Below, piece after piece: positions 8,474 to 15,630 of a stretch of 64,000 nt of DNA. The position numbers were made by a program, and so were the translations under genes. Source of the DNA: Pseudomonas graminis (lineage in GTDB: Bacteria; Pseudomonadota; Gammaproteobacteria; Pseudomonadales; Pseudomonadaceae); the NCBI RefSeq assembly GCF_002093745.1, contig NZ_MTSB01000011.1, forward strand, positions 151,243 to 215,242. Reading direction: 5' to 3'. Each line of letters opens with the position of its first letter. Position 1 is the first letter of the stretch. Under the pieces are notes generated by a model that saw nothing but the letters and a program-made list of their open reading frames with translations, ran no database searches and was not told the origin of the DNA.

Positions 8474-8638
8474 ATGACTGGCACCAAGCCGAGCAGCAAT
8501 CGCAAAGATAATCCGGGTTTCGACCCCGAGTCGCCGGACCTCGAAGATCCGCAAGTCGACCCGACCAAGCCTGCGAAGACCCCGGCGGGAAAAGATTCGG
8601 AAAGCGATTACCCGCCTTATAAAGAAGATAAGAAGTAG
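8474..8638 (+). CDS. Small hydrophilic protein (54 aa), probably disordered
   Basis: A 54-residue very polar protein (starts MTGTKPSSNRKDNPGFDPES) rich in Asp, Pro, Lys and Ser and ending SDYPPYKEDKK; likely intrinsically disordered. The ATG has a strong GGAGG ribosome-binding site seven bases upstream, which supports expression. It is divergent from the DUF4124 gene. I do not recognise a named family; similar short acidic proteins occur in related pseudomonads. Function unknown. Confidence 0.65.
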   Translation: MTGTKPSSNRKDNPGFDPESPDLEDPQVDPTKPAKTPAGKDSESDYPPYKEDKK

Positions 8639-8699
8639 CTGACAAATTGCCTTTGGCTAATGGTCAGGGGCAATTAACACCGTTTGCTACATCCCCGCG

Positions 8700-9068
8700 C
8701 TATTTGTTCGCATCCAGATACTCCAGCAAATCTTCCATTCGATCATCGCTGCCCATCCACCACAGTTTCATTCGGGTGCCGGGCACAACGTCGCTTGGGT
8801 CCTTGATGTAGGTACGCAATACTTCGCGGGTCCAGATCAGCCCCGAGTTTTTCATTGCGTCGGTATACACGTAGCCTTCCTGTTGCCCTGCCTGCCGGCC
8901 AATGATGCCGTTCAGTGGCGGACCAAATGCGCTGCGTGCTGACGGGCCGATCTTGTGGCAGCCGGAACACAGGCGTGTGAAGACCGCTTTGCCGGCTTCA
9001 GCATCACCCGCACCCTGAGCGGTGGCATGCAGCGCCATTGCCATGACGAATAACGCAGTTTTTCTCAT
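8700..9068 (-). CDS. Class I c-type cytochrome
   Basis: A 122-residue exported cytochrome c. A signal peptide (MRKTALFVMAMALHATAQGA) is followed by one haem-attachment site CSGCH (residues about 35-39) and the IGPSARSAFGPPLNGIIGR segment typical of cytochrome c2/c550-like electron carriers; the distal Met is probably in VPGTRMKLWW. It acts in periplasmic electron transfer. No oxidase or dehydrogenase gene adjoins it, so its partner cannot be read from context. Single gene. Confidence 0.9.
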   Translation of the reverse strand: MRKTALFVMAMALHATAQGAGDAEAGKAVFTRLCSGCHKIGPSARSAFGPPLNGIIGRQAGQQEGYVYTDAMKNSGLIWTREVLRTYIKDPSDVVPGTRMKLWWMGSDDRMEDLLEYLDANK

Positions 9069-9133
9069 CGATATCCCGTTGCGCGTTCGGTCGTCTGGTC
9101 AAAGCGGCAAATGTTAGCGCACATTCCAGGTGT

Positions 9134-9664
9134 TCACTTGCTGACGGGTACCTGACTGGCCAGTTCATCGAAGTCACGCTTGTAGCTCGCCATCTCGGCG
9201 GCGCTGATGAAGCTCTGTTCAAGCACCAGTTTTTTCGAGCCGGCGTCGATGCTGTCCAGTTGATGGAGAAAGCGTTTCTTCTTTCTGGCTTCGACTCTTG
9301 TCCCGGCCGCTTCAATGGCGTTGCGAATCTCCGTTGCTCGCGTGTGGACAAAATCCTGTCCGCGACGATCAACCGTCAATCCGTCATTTTCGAGGTAGCC
9401 TTCCAGGCCGGTTTTCTTCAGCACCTGCCAGAGCGCCTGATCAGGCGTAAACGTGCCTTTGAATTTTTTCACTTTCTTGCTGCTGTCAGCGCCGAGATTG
9501 ACGTTGACCGGACACCCGGAGCGGTGGGCCAGTTGTTGCAGCGCCTCATCCAGGCGTTGCGCGGGCATGTCGTAAGCAATCGGCTCCATCTGGCATGACG
9601 CGTAGGCCGAAGCCCCCGCCATGCATGCAACAGTGAGGACCAGCATTTTCAGGGTGTTTTTCAT
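9134..9664 (-). CDS. Exported protein with secretin/TonB short N-terminal (STN) domain
   Basis: A 176-residue protein with signal peptide MKNTLKMLVLTVACMAGASA. An STN-type domain spans about residues 27-100: AQRLDEALQQLAHRSGCPVN, then GTFTPDQALWQVLKKTGLEG. STN domains occur at the N-terminus of secretins and of FecA-type TonB receptors, where they contact anti-sigma factors or other envelope proteins. Here the domain stands alone, followed by a charged helical region. No sigma/anti-sigma pair is nearby. Function unknown; domain call moderately confident. Confidence 0.78.
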   Translation of the reverse strand: MKNTLKMLVLTVACMAGASAYASCQMEPIAYDMPAQRLDEALQQLAHRSGCPVNVNLGADSSKKVKKFKGTFTPDQALWQVLKKTGLEGYLENDGLTVDRRGQDFVHTRATEIRNAIEAAGTRVEARKKKRFLHQLDSIDAGSKKLVLEQSFISAAEMASYKRDFDELASQVPVSK

Positions 9665-9814
9665 GTTCGGAAGGGTTTCATCTGGATGGACAGGGCTTGG
9701 AAACCGTTTTCTGCAGGATGTTCCCTATCTGCCCGACGCCTGCGAAAGCCGTCGTCTGCGGTGTATCGAAGCATGCCTGGACATCTGCCAAAGCGCGCGT
9801 ACTCAAATCGCAGA

Positions 9815-9848
9815 CAAAGAAAAGCCCGCGATGGGGGGTAGCGGGCTT
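9815..9848 (-). terminator. Terminator downstream of the cupin gene
   Basis: On the minus strand an AAGCCCGC/GCGGGCTT stem with an 11-base loop is followed by TTTTCTTTG. It lies about 90 bases past the stop of the minus-strand cupin gene. Confidence 0.65.
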
Positions 9849-9935
9849 AAGGTCTTGCTGGGAATTGAGTTAACAATAAACCCGTGAACGTGAAAAAAGC
9901 GTGAACGGCTGGATACAATTTTCAAACATTTGCAA

Positions 9936-10439
9936 TCAGGGCTCGCCGTCCCAGTAATCAACGTTTTCAGAGGTCCGTTGGTTGGCCGTGAACACCCGGG
10001 TTCCGTTAGCCGAAACCATCGCCTGATACTTGCCCGAGTCCGGGTATTCGCACACCTCGGGCGTCTCCCGCGTGCTGATCGACAGGTACTTCAGCGGCTC
10101 CTGTGACGTGTTGATGATCTGATGAGGGTATTCAGGCCCGGCCGGGATGAACAAGACATCGCCCGTCCTGATCGGCAACATCTCGCCAGCGACACGCAAA
10201 CTGCCTTCGCCCTCAATGATCACGAACATCTCTTCCTGCGCATGATGAAAATGATAAGGGCACGAACGTTTGCCGGGCGCGACGACATCAATAGAGGCAC
10301 CAAGCTTGTGCGCCACCGTCCCCGTGCCGAGGCGCGCCGCTGCGCTTTCATACAGCGGCTCGCGAGTTTCCTGTGCGAGGGGGGCCTCATTGAAGTTGCG
10401 GATCAGACGAGACGCCAGTTCACGTGCGCGTTCATTCAT
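9936..10439 (-). CDS. Cupin-domain protein
   Basis: A 167-residue protein with one conserved beta-barrel (cupin) domain at about residues 35-125. The first motif CPYHFHHAQEEMFVIIEGEG supplies the metal-binding His/His/Glu and the second, GPEYPHQIIN, the further His. The ATG at 10439 (MNERARELASRLIRNF) is used; upstream in-frame sequence to 10601 does not look like protein. Family members include sugar-binding or isomerase-like enzymes and metal-dependent dioxygenases, so the reaction cannot be assigned. Single gene with its own terminator. Confidence 0.85.
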   Translation of the reverse strand: MNERARELASRLIRNFNEAPLAQETREPLYESAAARLGTGTVAHKLGASIDVVAPGKRSCPYHFHHAQEEMFVIIEGEGSLRVAGEMLPIRTGDVLFIPAGPEYPHQIINTSQEPLKYLSISTRETPEVCEYPDSGKYQAMVSANGTRVFTANQRTSENVDYWDGEP

Positions 10440-10622
10440 GTCGGTCAGGGCTCGAGGGAGTTCAGGAGACGGTACTGTAGACCAGCGAAGGCAGCGACGC
10501 TTGCTGTGCGCCCGTTCGTGCGTGATCTTGACCGTGAGTGCCGTGTATCTTGAACAGATCAGCAACAAATTCGTGTGGAACCTGTCTACACTTGACCACA
10601 TAACTTGGATTGCAGGGGATGC

Positions 10623-10883
10623 ATGATGTATTCAAAGCCCGATATTCAGCGAGTGCTTGAAACCGCTTTTCTGCCCTCCAGATGCGAGTGCGTCGTGGCG
10701 CCGAATGAAACCTTTTCAGTAAAGCTTCTCCACCCCGAGTCAGGTGATATCCAGCTGTATGTAACAGGGTTGTCCTTGTCCGAGGTAGAGAGCAGCAGAT
10801 CCATCGCGCGGCTGGTGCTTTCCTTGAGAGAGCAGCGAGACCTGATGGGGCAGATGGATTTGTCCATGCGGCGACTGGCATAG
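10623..10883 (+). CDS. DUF1652 family protein
   Basis: An 86-residue protein of DUF1652, a family almost confined to Pseudomonas: RVLETAFLPSRCECVVAPNE then TFSVKLLHPESGDIQLYVTG and SRSIARLVLSLREQRDL. Function is unknown. The first of two adjacent ATG codons (10623/10626) is used, with AGGGG seven bases upstream. A perfect inverted-repeat terminator lies 89 bases past its stop, and the left attachment repeat of the tRNA-Ser island follows it. Confidence 0.88.
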   Translation: MMYSKPDIQRVLETAFLPSRCECVVAPNETFSVKLLHPESGDIQLYVTGLSLSEVESSRSIARLVLSLREQRDLMGQMDLSMRRLA

Positions 10884-10971
10884 GGCAGGGCGGGCAGTCC
10901 GGTCCTGCGCACCCAGGGCCGCTGGGGAATAGCAACAGTGCCGATGCCGCTTTTCAAACGCCAGAAACCAC

Positions 10972-11007
10972 AAAGCCCCTGAATTCTTTTCAGAATTCAG
11001 GGGCTTT
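10972..11007. terminator. Bidirectional intrinsic terminator
   Basis: A perfect 15-base stem (AAAGCCCCTGAATTC and its complement) with a six-base loop. It ends DUF1652 transcription on the plus strand. It sits where the tRNA-Ser gene, before island insertion, would have ended on the minus strand. Confidence 0.85.
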
Positions 11008-11017
11008 GCGTTATCTC

Positions 11018-11045
11018 AATATGGCGGTGAAGGAGGGATTCGAAC
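11018..11045. repeat. Left attachment repeat (attL-like), 28-bp copy of tRNA-Ser 3' end
   Basis: These 28 bases are identical to 15359-15386, which covers the 3' end (CCA, acceptor strand and part of the T arm) of the tRNA-Ser gene at 15362-15452. The sequence diverges right after GATTCGAAC. Direct repeats of a tRNA 3' end flanking AT-rich accessory DNA are the mark of integrase-mediated island insertion. Confidence 0.9.
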
Positions 11046-11265
11046 TTTATGACCCTACAGCCCTTTGATCCTTTTTATTTATGAGTGTTCGACCGGGGGG
11101 CATGTGTCGATTCGTCCACCGTGAGGTGGGATAGCTCTAGAGGTGAGGAGCTCCACAGCCCATGCTATTGAGCCATTATGAGCGTAGTGCAGTAAGTTCG
11201 ATTACAGTGTGCTTTGCTCACGGCGAAAGTAACAGCCATAGGCAGCCATTTAACTGATAAATTGT

Positions 11266-12117
11266 TCAGTCCGCATATTTATCAATTGCAAAATTTACAA
11301 AGGCCGAACAAACGATCAGCATAAACCGAGCGTCCGTTTTAGTGAGCTTTTCAGTATTATTCATCACTGCATGACGGATGCCATCTGAGTTATTTGTATA
11401 GCCATAAAGTGCTGAAAGTGATTTCTTTAGCACAGGATCTAGGCTGCGCTTTTTCTCCAGTTCCGTAAGGGCATCGCCTAGAGTCGCCTTAGGTAATCCT
11501 GTAAGGTGTTTAGCAAGAGATTCTATAGCGCTAATACTTTCCTTCATAGAGTTTCTAGGGTCAGGATTTTTCTTATCAGTCAGCAACTGAAGTGCTGTCT
11601 CCAAATGCAATTTAACGCCGTGATACCCAGCACCTTTTGAAAGTGCAGTCTCCAATTCGTCTATTTCTGCGGGAGATGTAATCGGTGCTATTAACCCATT
11701 AATAAACCTATAGCCCGCATTTTCGTCACAAAGAATTTTGTTGCATGCCTTCATAAATCCCTCAGCTCGATCTTGAGGGCCGTTGTGAGCCACAAACTCT
11801 ATAAAATCATATACTTTGTACCATTCAAAACTGAAATAAATTTTACGAACCGTCTCAAGATAGCTAAGCCATTGCGGTTGCATATCATCTAGAGGCGCTT
11901 TGAAAAAGCTTGACCATATACGCATTGCAAGGCTATCAAGATTGGAGCCCTCAACATGTTTAAAGCTGCTATGCCTTTCGTGCTCTGCCGATCTATACGT
12001 ATTCCAATAGAAGATCAGAAGGATATTCCAGATCGAATTTCTGAGTTCGATGTCGATGGCCTCCAGCTGAATTGCCTTGACGCTCGGTGTGATCCCTGCT
12101 CTCTGCGAAAAGCTCAT
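11266..12117 (-). CDS. AbiJ-family (AbiJ_NTD4) abortive-infection-type protein
   Basis: A 283-residue protein. The N-terminal about 100 residues match the AbiJ N-terminal domain 4 pattern: FSQRAGITPSVKAIQLEAID, then RNSIWNILLIFYWN. The C-terminal half (about residues 180-283) is an all-helical HEPN-like module with PRNSMKESISAIESLAKHLT, LYGYTNNSDGIRHAV and DARFMLIVCSAFVNFAI. HEPN modules in this setting are usually ribonucleases or their relatives, acting in phage abortive infection; activity here is inferred. I use the second ATG (12117) because GGAG lies five bases upstream of it and too close to the first. AT-rich, single gene inside the tRNA-Ser island, consistent with horizontally acquired defence cargo. 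Confidence 0.8.
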   Translation of the reverse strand: MSFSQRAGITPSVKAIQLEAIDIELRNSIWNILLIFYWNTYRSAEHERHSSFKHVEGSNLDSLAMRIWSSFFKAPLDDMQPQWLSYLETVRKIYFSFEWYKVYDFIEFVAHNGPQDRAEGFMKACNKILCDENAGYRFINGLIAPITSPAEIDELETALSKGAGYHGVKLHLETALQLLTDKKNPDPRNSMKESISAIESLAKHLTGLPKATLGDALTELEKKRSLDPVLKKSLSALYGYTNNSDGIRHAVMNNTEKLTKTDARFMLIVCSAFVNFAIDKYAD

Positions 12118-12349
12118 CATGACTCCGGAGGTAAATTTTTTTTAATCCTACTAAACGGTGCGCCGTGTGGATAGGTTTTTATGCATCCCCTACGCTCAAG
12201 ACCCAGAATGCTAGGCGAGGTAATCCTGAAGGAGTTCACCGCCACAATCTGCATCCTTTTGGACCGCAGGGTGCATAAGGCTTTTCTAATCGGGTAGGTG
12301 ACTGTGGCACGATGCAATCCCAGTAGATAACGTTCATACCCACTAATAC

Positions 12350-12664
12350 TTGCCCACGACACTATTTCCCTATATGCATTCGTATTTTTCTATTTCTCTA
12401 GACCACAACAGGATTGAAGCCCTTGCAAGAGGTCGTACAGAGGTAAACCGGGCGAAGGCTACAGTCGCCATCCAAGAGCGTGTAGCGTCATGGTCTGAGA
12501 AAGTGCGTGACCCTATAGACTTGTGTATTCATAAGGGCGCTACATCCCTGCAACAGGTTGCTGATTGCTTGAATAACAAGAATATCTCAACGGCCCGTGG
12601 CGGTGTATGGTCTGCAATGCAGGTCAGTCGTGTGATGAAGACTCTCGAACTCGCATTTTGCTGA
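12350..12664 (+). pseudogene. C-terminal remnant of a serine recombinase (resolvase/invertase family)
   Basis: A 104-residue frame. Residues from about 20 onward (IEALARGRTEVNRAKATVAI) and the end (KGATSLQQVADCLNNKNIST then ARGGVWSAMQVSRVMK) match the C-terminal DNA-binding region of long resolvase-like recombinases, in which LNxxGIxTARGGxWSAxxVxRVL is typical. The catalytic N-terminal domain with the active serine is absent, so it is a fragment. The first about 17 codons have no homologous look. It is probably part of the lost mobility machinery of the island. Confidence 0.7.
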
Positions 12665-13072
12665 TACGTAATTTATCACTGTTGTGCGTATTGGGCCTCG
12701 CCACGATATCCACAGCTTCTATGCCCAACATCTTTCATATCACGATATGCATGTGATCCGGCCTCATGTTAATAGCATGAGTCTATGTCCAACTTTATCT
12801 CAAAAAATAGTTGACTTATTTTGTAAAATATCCAGCTTGCAATAGGTCTGCGTGCGTTTCGCTTAATGGCTCTAGCATAAAATTACTGAGTCAAATTTAT
12901 ATTATTTTTCAGCTTTCATAAGTTATACATGTATTATGTTTTAAGGTTCTGGTTTTGGGAAGGGGGTATTTCAGGGAAAACCTTATATCAATATAAAGCT
13001 TTGATCGCAACTCACTTTTGTTGGCCCCCTGAATCTGTTCTTGTCGATGGCGAATCTATAACTTTAGACCAA
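12665..13072. other. AT-rich intergenic region, no gene supported
   Basis: About 400 bases of AT-rich island DNA between the recombinase remnant and the membrane protein. An open frame at 12929-13213 (94 codons) runs into the 3' end of the minus-strand gene, has no recognisable product and is not called. No strong hairpin or repeat seen. Confidence 0.4.
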
Positions 13073-13723
13073 TCAATTCGGATTTTTACCTGGAGAAGAA
13101 ATCATCTCAGAGCTGGCTTTGGCTGCCAAGAGCTTAAAGTAATGGATTTTAGAGACATAAATAATAAGCATCTTCTGAACCAAAATATACACAAGTACTA
13201 TCCATGCAACTAAGCTGATGCCTATTATTTCAACGCTGTACATGGCGCTAAAAAATATGGAACCATAGATTAAAATCAACGTAATATAAAACTCGTTAAT
13301 TGCCTTTCGACGCTCTATCTGCTTTTCCGCTAGCACTGCCTCATCTCGGGCTTTGGCCAATTGCGTAGCAAGAATTTCTATGCGAATGCTAGCTATGGCG
13401 CTATCTACCGCCTCAAAAAGCTTATCTGCATGACGCATTCGCCACTTAAGCAACAGATAAGCTGCTTTGTTAGCTAGTAATGGCCCAATATAGAATGCAG
13501 TGATAGCTAGTAATACTAGCTTATAAAAAGCTATGCTTGTGAGCGAGCTTAAAAGTGCGGCTCCTCCATCAGCTAAACTTCCTGTCCAAAAATCAAATTT
13601 TAATATAACTTCAATCGTCTTTGAAACAAAAGCCCAAGAAGCAAAGAAAACTGAAATGCGCCACTTAGTGATAAAGCGAGATGCTTCTTCGTAAAAGGCG
13701 TCAAATACTTTCTCAATAATCAT
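13073..13723 (-). CDS. Four-helix membrane protein of unknown function, second gene of an island operon
   Basis: A 216-residue integral membrane protein. Hydrophobic segments lie at about residues 21-41, 63-85, 145-162 and 166-188, in two hairpins separated by a charged helical stretch of about 50 residues (KLFEAVDSAIASIRIEILAT, then AKARDEAVLAEKQIERRK) that would sit in the cytoplasm. Its start overlaps the stop of the upstream gene by four bases (13720-13723), so the two are translationally coupled. I do not recognise the family. In a defence-type island, a soluble sensor with a membrane-embedded effector is a common arrangement; that reading is inference. Confidence 0.72.
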   Translation of the reverse strand: MIIEKVFDAFYEEASRFITKWRISVFFASWAFVSKTIEVILKFDFWTGSLADGGAALLSSLTSIAFYKLVLLAITAFYIGPLLANKAAYLLLKWRMRHADKLFEAVDSAIASIRIEILATQLAKARDEAVLAEKQIERRKAINEFYITLILIYGSIFFSAMYSVEIIGISLVAWIVLVYILVQKMLIIYVSKIHYFKLLAAKASSEMISSPGKNPN

Positions 13724-14607
13724 AGCGGTGATGCAAAGTCAACAAATACAATATCCCCTCGTACAGGGTCAAACGAATCATGGATCGAGATGGGAGCAGC
13801 CCATATTGCAATGTCTTGGCTAAGTAAATTGTACGGGTGAAGTTTTAATGCGTCATCGTAGCCGTCTACTAATAGTTTGCTCTCTTGGCCCGTCACTCGA
13901 CTTAAAAATTTAGCGGAGTATTGGAATTGCCCTGTCTTACGAAGTCGCTCTAACCCCGTAATGCGGCCAACATATATTGCCGGGTTAGCAAGCCTGCGAG
14001 TAGTAGCTATTTGAGCAAACCTAACAGCCCTGCTCTGATCAAACATAAAATCGTTGTGGCCTTTCTCCGCACTGACACCGACATTAAGTATTGCTCCTGG
14101 TGTTGAGCGCACCACAGAGAGCGCTTGACTCATATCTTTCAATACAGCTGCTTGAGCATAGGCAAGCTTCCTGTCGCCCTCCGTTGCAATCAGCTGCTCT
14201 TGTGTGACATGATCAAGATTGTCTAGTTCTGCACCAATCTTATTGCTTTCTAGGTCCGCCGCGAGAAGATTACTTTGCACTACTACCTGCGAAGCGGATT
14301 CCCGAAAAGGCCTTGACATAAAATCCGAGTATAGCTGCGGCACTCCCTGCAAAAGATCGCTGATGAAAGGGATCTTTAGTGATCCAGCTTCAAGCTGATC
14401 TATATAAAGATCTGCGTACCCGTGTAGCTCAACCGGAAGTGATGAGAATTTTCGAATCTCACCGATGTGTTTAAAGTAGACAGTTTTATCGATTGCCCGC
14501 TGAAAGTGTGGGATCGTATACGACAGCGTTCGTAGAGAAACACTATGACGTGGTGCAAGTGTTCCGTCAAAAGTTAAAACAATCTGCCTAGCACCGGTCG
14601 CTGACAT
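13720..14607 (-). CDS. Soluble protein of unknown function, first gene of an island operon
   Basis: A 295-residue soluble protein, beginning MSATGARQIVLTFDGTLAPR then HSVSLRTLSYTIPHFQRAID. No signal peptide or membrane helix. The layout (an N-terminal beta strand, a conserved-looking arginine-rich helix pair, a long central helical region with FRESASQVVVQSNLLAADLE, then a beta-rich C-terminal third from about residue 205 with YVGRITGLERLRKTGQFQYS) suggests a two- or three-domain protein. I cannot name its family; it faintly recalls uncharacterised proteins seen near defence genes. It is co-translated with the membrane protein downstream. No catalytic motif is evident. Confidence 0.72.
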   Translation of the reverse strand: MSATGARQIVLTFDGTLAPRHSVSLRTLSYTIPHFQRAIDKTVYFKHIGEIRKFSSLPVELHGYADLYIDQLEAGSLKIPFISDLLQGVPQLYSDFMSRPFRESASQVVVQSNLLAADLESNKIGAELDNLDHVTQEQLIATEGDRKLAYAQAAVLKDMSQALSVVRSTPGAILNVGVSAEKGHNDFMFDQSRAVRFAQIATTRRLANPAIYVGRITGLERLRKTGQFQYSAKFLSRVTGQESKLLVDGYDDALKLHPYNLLSQDIAIWAAPISIHDSFDPVRGDIVFVDFASPL

Positions 14608-14767
14608 TTTTCTATTCCGTTAGGTTTGCATTTTATGTGACATGCGAGAAAAGCATATTAGGTCAATGCATGGCAATAGTGAAGAGGGTAATTTGAGGTC
14701 GAATATCAGAAAATGCTAGGGCGGATGACCTGATGGAAATCAGCCAATCAAGCACGATCTTATTCCA

Positions 14768-14983
14768 GATAAACGCAACGCAACCATTTGCGGAGTGATC
14801 GGAGTGCTGGAACTGGCGCTCAAACGTGCCGATCATGGCGTTCAGTCATCGAAGTCGCCTACGGCCAACGGCCTGCGGGACCTGATTGGCGAAATTCTCG
14901 ATATCGCACGCATCGGATCCGGGCGGCTTTCACTGAATCCGGAGCGGGCGAACCTGCGTCGACTGGTAGAGTCGGTACTGTGA
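14768..14983 (+). pseudogene. Fragment of a BvgS-type sensor histidine kinase (dimerisation domain)
   Basis: A short plus-strand frame encodes GVIGVLELALKRADHGVQSS and then ANGLRDLIGEILDIARIGSG and RLSLNPERANLRRLVESVL. This matches the helix after the phospho-His box and the second dimerisation helix of hybrid sensor kinases, in which NAVIGMLEL...LLDLIGDILDIARIESG is typical. The His box and everything else are missing. It is a relic of about 70 codons with no flanking kinase sequence, and it lies inside the island. Confidence 0.7.
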
Positions 14984-14994
14984 GTATTCGACGG

Positions 14995-15186
14995 TCAGTA
15001 ACCATGCTGACGAAGCTTCGGAATGAAGGTTTTCGCCGCTGTGAGGCTACAGCCACACGCGCTGGCGATGACGGTCTGATTGTCGAACCACAGCTTGCCT
15101 TCGCCGGTGAAGTAGTCGTGTCGATCCTTAGTGAACATCCACAGAAGTTTGTCCTGTGCAGAAAGGGCAACGGGCTGACGAAGTGG
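14995..15186 (-). pseudogene. Remnant of a helix-turn-helix-type protein
   Basis: Between a stop at 15187-15189 and one at 14995-14997 the minus strand reads LRQPVALSAQDKLLWMFTK, then DRHDYFTGEGKLWFDNQT and VIASACGCSLTAAKTFIPKL. The last part has the look of a recognition-helix region, as in plasmid or phage HTH proteins. There is no start codon in a sensible place and both ends are cut by stops, so it is a fragment. The assignment rests on resemblance only. Confidence 0.45.
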
Positions 15187-15314
15187 TCAGACTGAGAAAC
15201 TGGTGGGGTTGGAGAAGGGTGTGCGGGCGTCGAGAATGTATGCACATCCCAGCCATCGGAGGAGGGGAAGCGCTGACCGGCGAGAATTTGCAGCACTGTG
15301 AGTAGTACAAACAA

Positions 15315-15355
15315 AAAACCCCGTGAACTCTAAGTAACAGAGTCCACAGGGTTTT
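15315..15355 (-). terminator. Terminator downstream of tRNA-Ser, supplied by the island
   Basis: Read on the minus strand, a 17-base stem with two mismatches (arms starting AAAACCCTGTGGACTCT), seven-base loop and a T-rich tail lies seven bases past the tRNA 3' end. Because it is inside the attachment repeats, it came with the island and replaces the original terminator now stranded at 10972-11007. Confidence 0.75.
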
Positions 15356-15358
15356 CTT

Positions 15359-15386
15359 AATATGGCGGTGAAGGAGGGATTCGAAC
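15359..15386. repeat. Right attachment repeat (attR-like) within tRNA-Ser
   Basis: This is the second copy of the 28-bp repeat at 11018-11045. It covers the CCA end, the acceptor 3' strand and part of the T arm of the intact tRNA gene, so tRNA function is kept after insertion. Confidence 0.9.
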
Positions 15387-15452
15387 CCTCGATACAATTT
15401 CTTGTATACACACTTTCCAGGCGTGCTCCTTAAGCCACTCGGACACCTCACC
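15362..15452 (-). tRNA. tRNA-Ser (anticodon GGA)
   Basis: A 91-base class II tRNA on the minus strand. The acceptor stem is GGTGAGG/CTTCACC with discriminator G and encoded CCA. The T arm is GAGGGTTCGAATCCCTC. The anticodon loop reads CTGGAAA with anticodon GGA, and there is a long variable arm (GTATACAAGAAATTGTAT), all typical of tRNA-Ser. It reads the UCC/UCU codons. Its 3' end is the integration site of the adjoining island. Confidence 0.95.
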
Positions 15453-15630
15453 GTATCTCGACGACAACGTTGTGTCTGCCGAGGCGCGCTAATGTAGTCG
15501 AAAGCTTTTCCTAACGCAAAACTTTTTTTCAGATTTTTCATGTGGTTAAGCAAATAAACGCTTATCGGCCACCAAAAGGCCCGGGCGGGCGATGCGGCCC
15601 CGATTCAGCGGGCCGCCTGCCGCGTGTGGA

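Larger units (their letters stand above)
11018..15386. mobile_element. Decayed genomic island in tRNA-Ser(GGA)
   Basis: A 4.4-kb segment between 28-bp direct repeats of the tRNA-Ser 3' end. It is visibly richer in A and T than the flanks, carries an AbiJ-type defence gene, a two-gene operon of unknown function and fragments of a serine recombinase, a histidine kinase and an HTH protein, and has no intact integrase. It is best read as the remnant of an integrative element that lost its mobility genes while keeping cargo. The first 220 bases (11046-11265) hold no gene I can recognise. Confidence 0.85.

Noticed and set aside
10576..10601. hrp-box-like GGAACC...CCACATA upstream of DUF1652
   Set aside because: The spacer is 13 bases, outside the 15-16 that HrpL requires.
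11018..11110. Possible second tRNA-Ser gene at the left island end
   Set aside because: Only the last 28 bases match; the sequence diverges after the T-arm, so it is an attachment repeat, not a gene.
12929..13213. 94-codon plus-strand frame in the island
   Set aside because: Overlaps the 3' end of the minus-strand membrane protein by 140 bases and resembles nothing; AT-rich DNA gives chance frames less often, so it was considered, but support is too weak.
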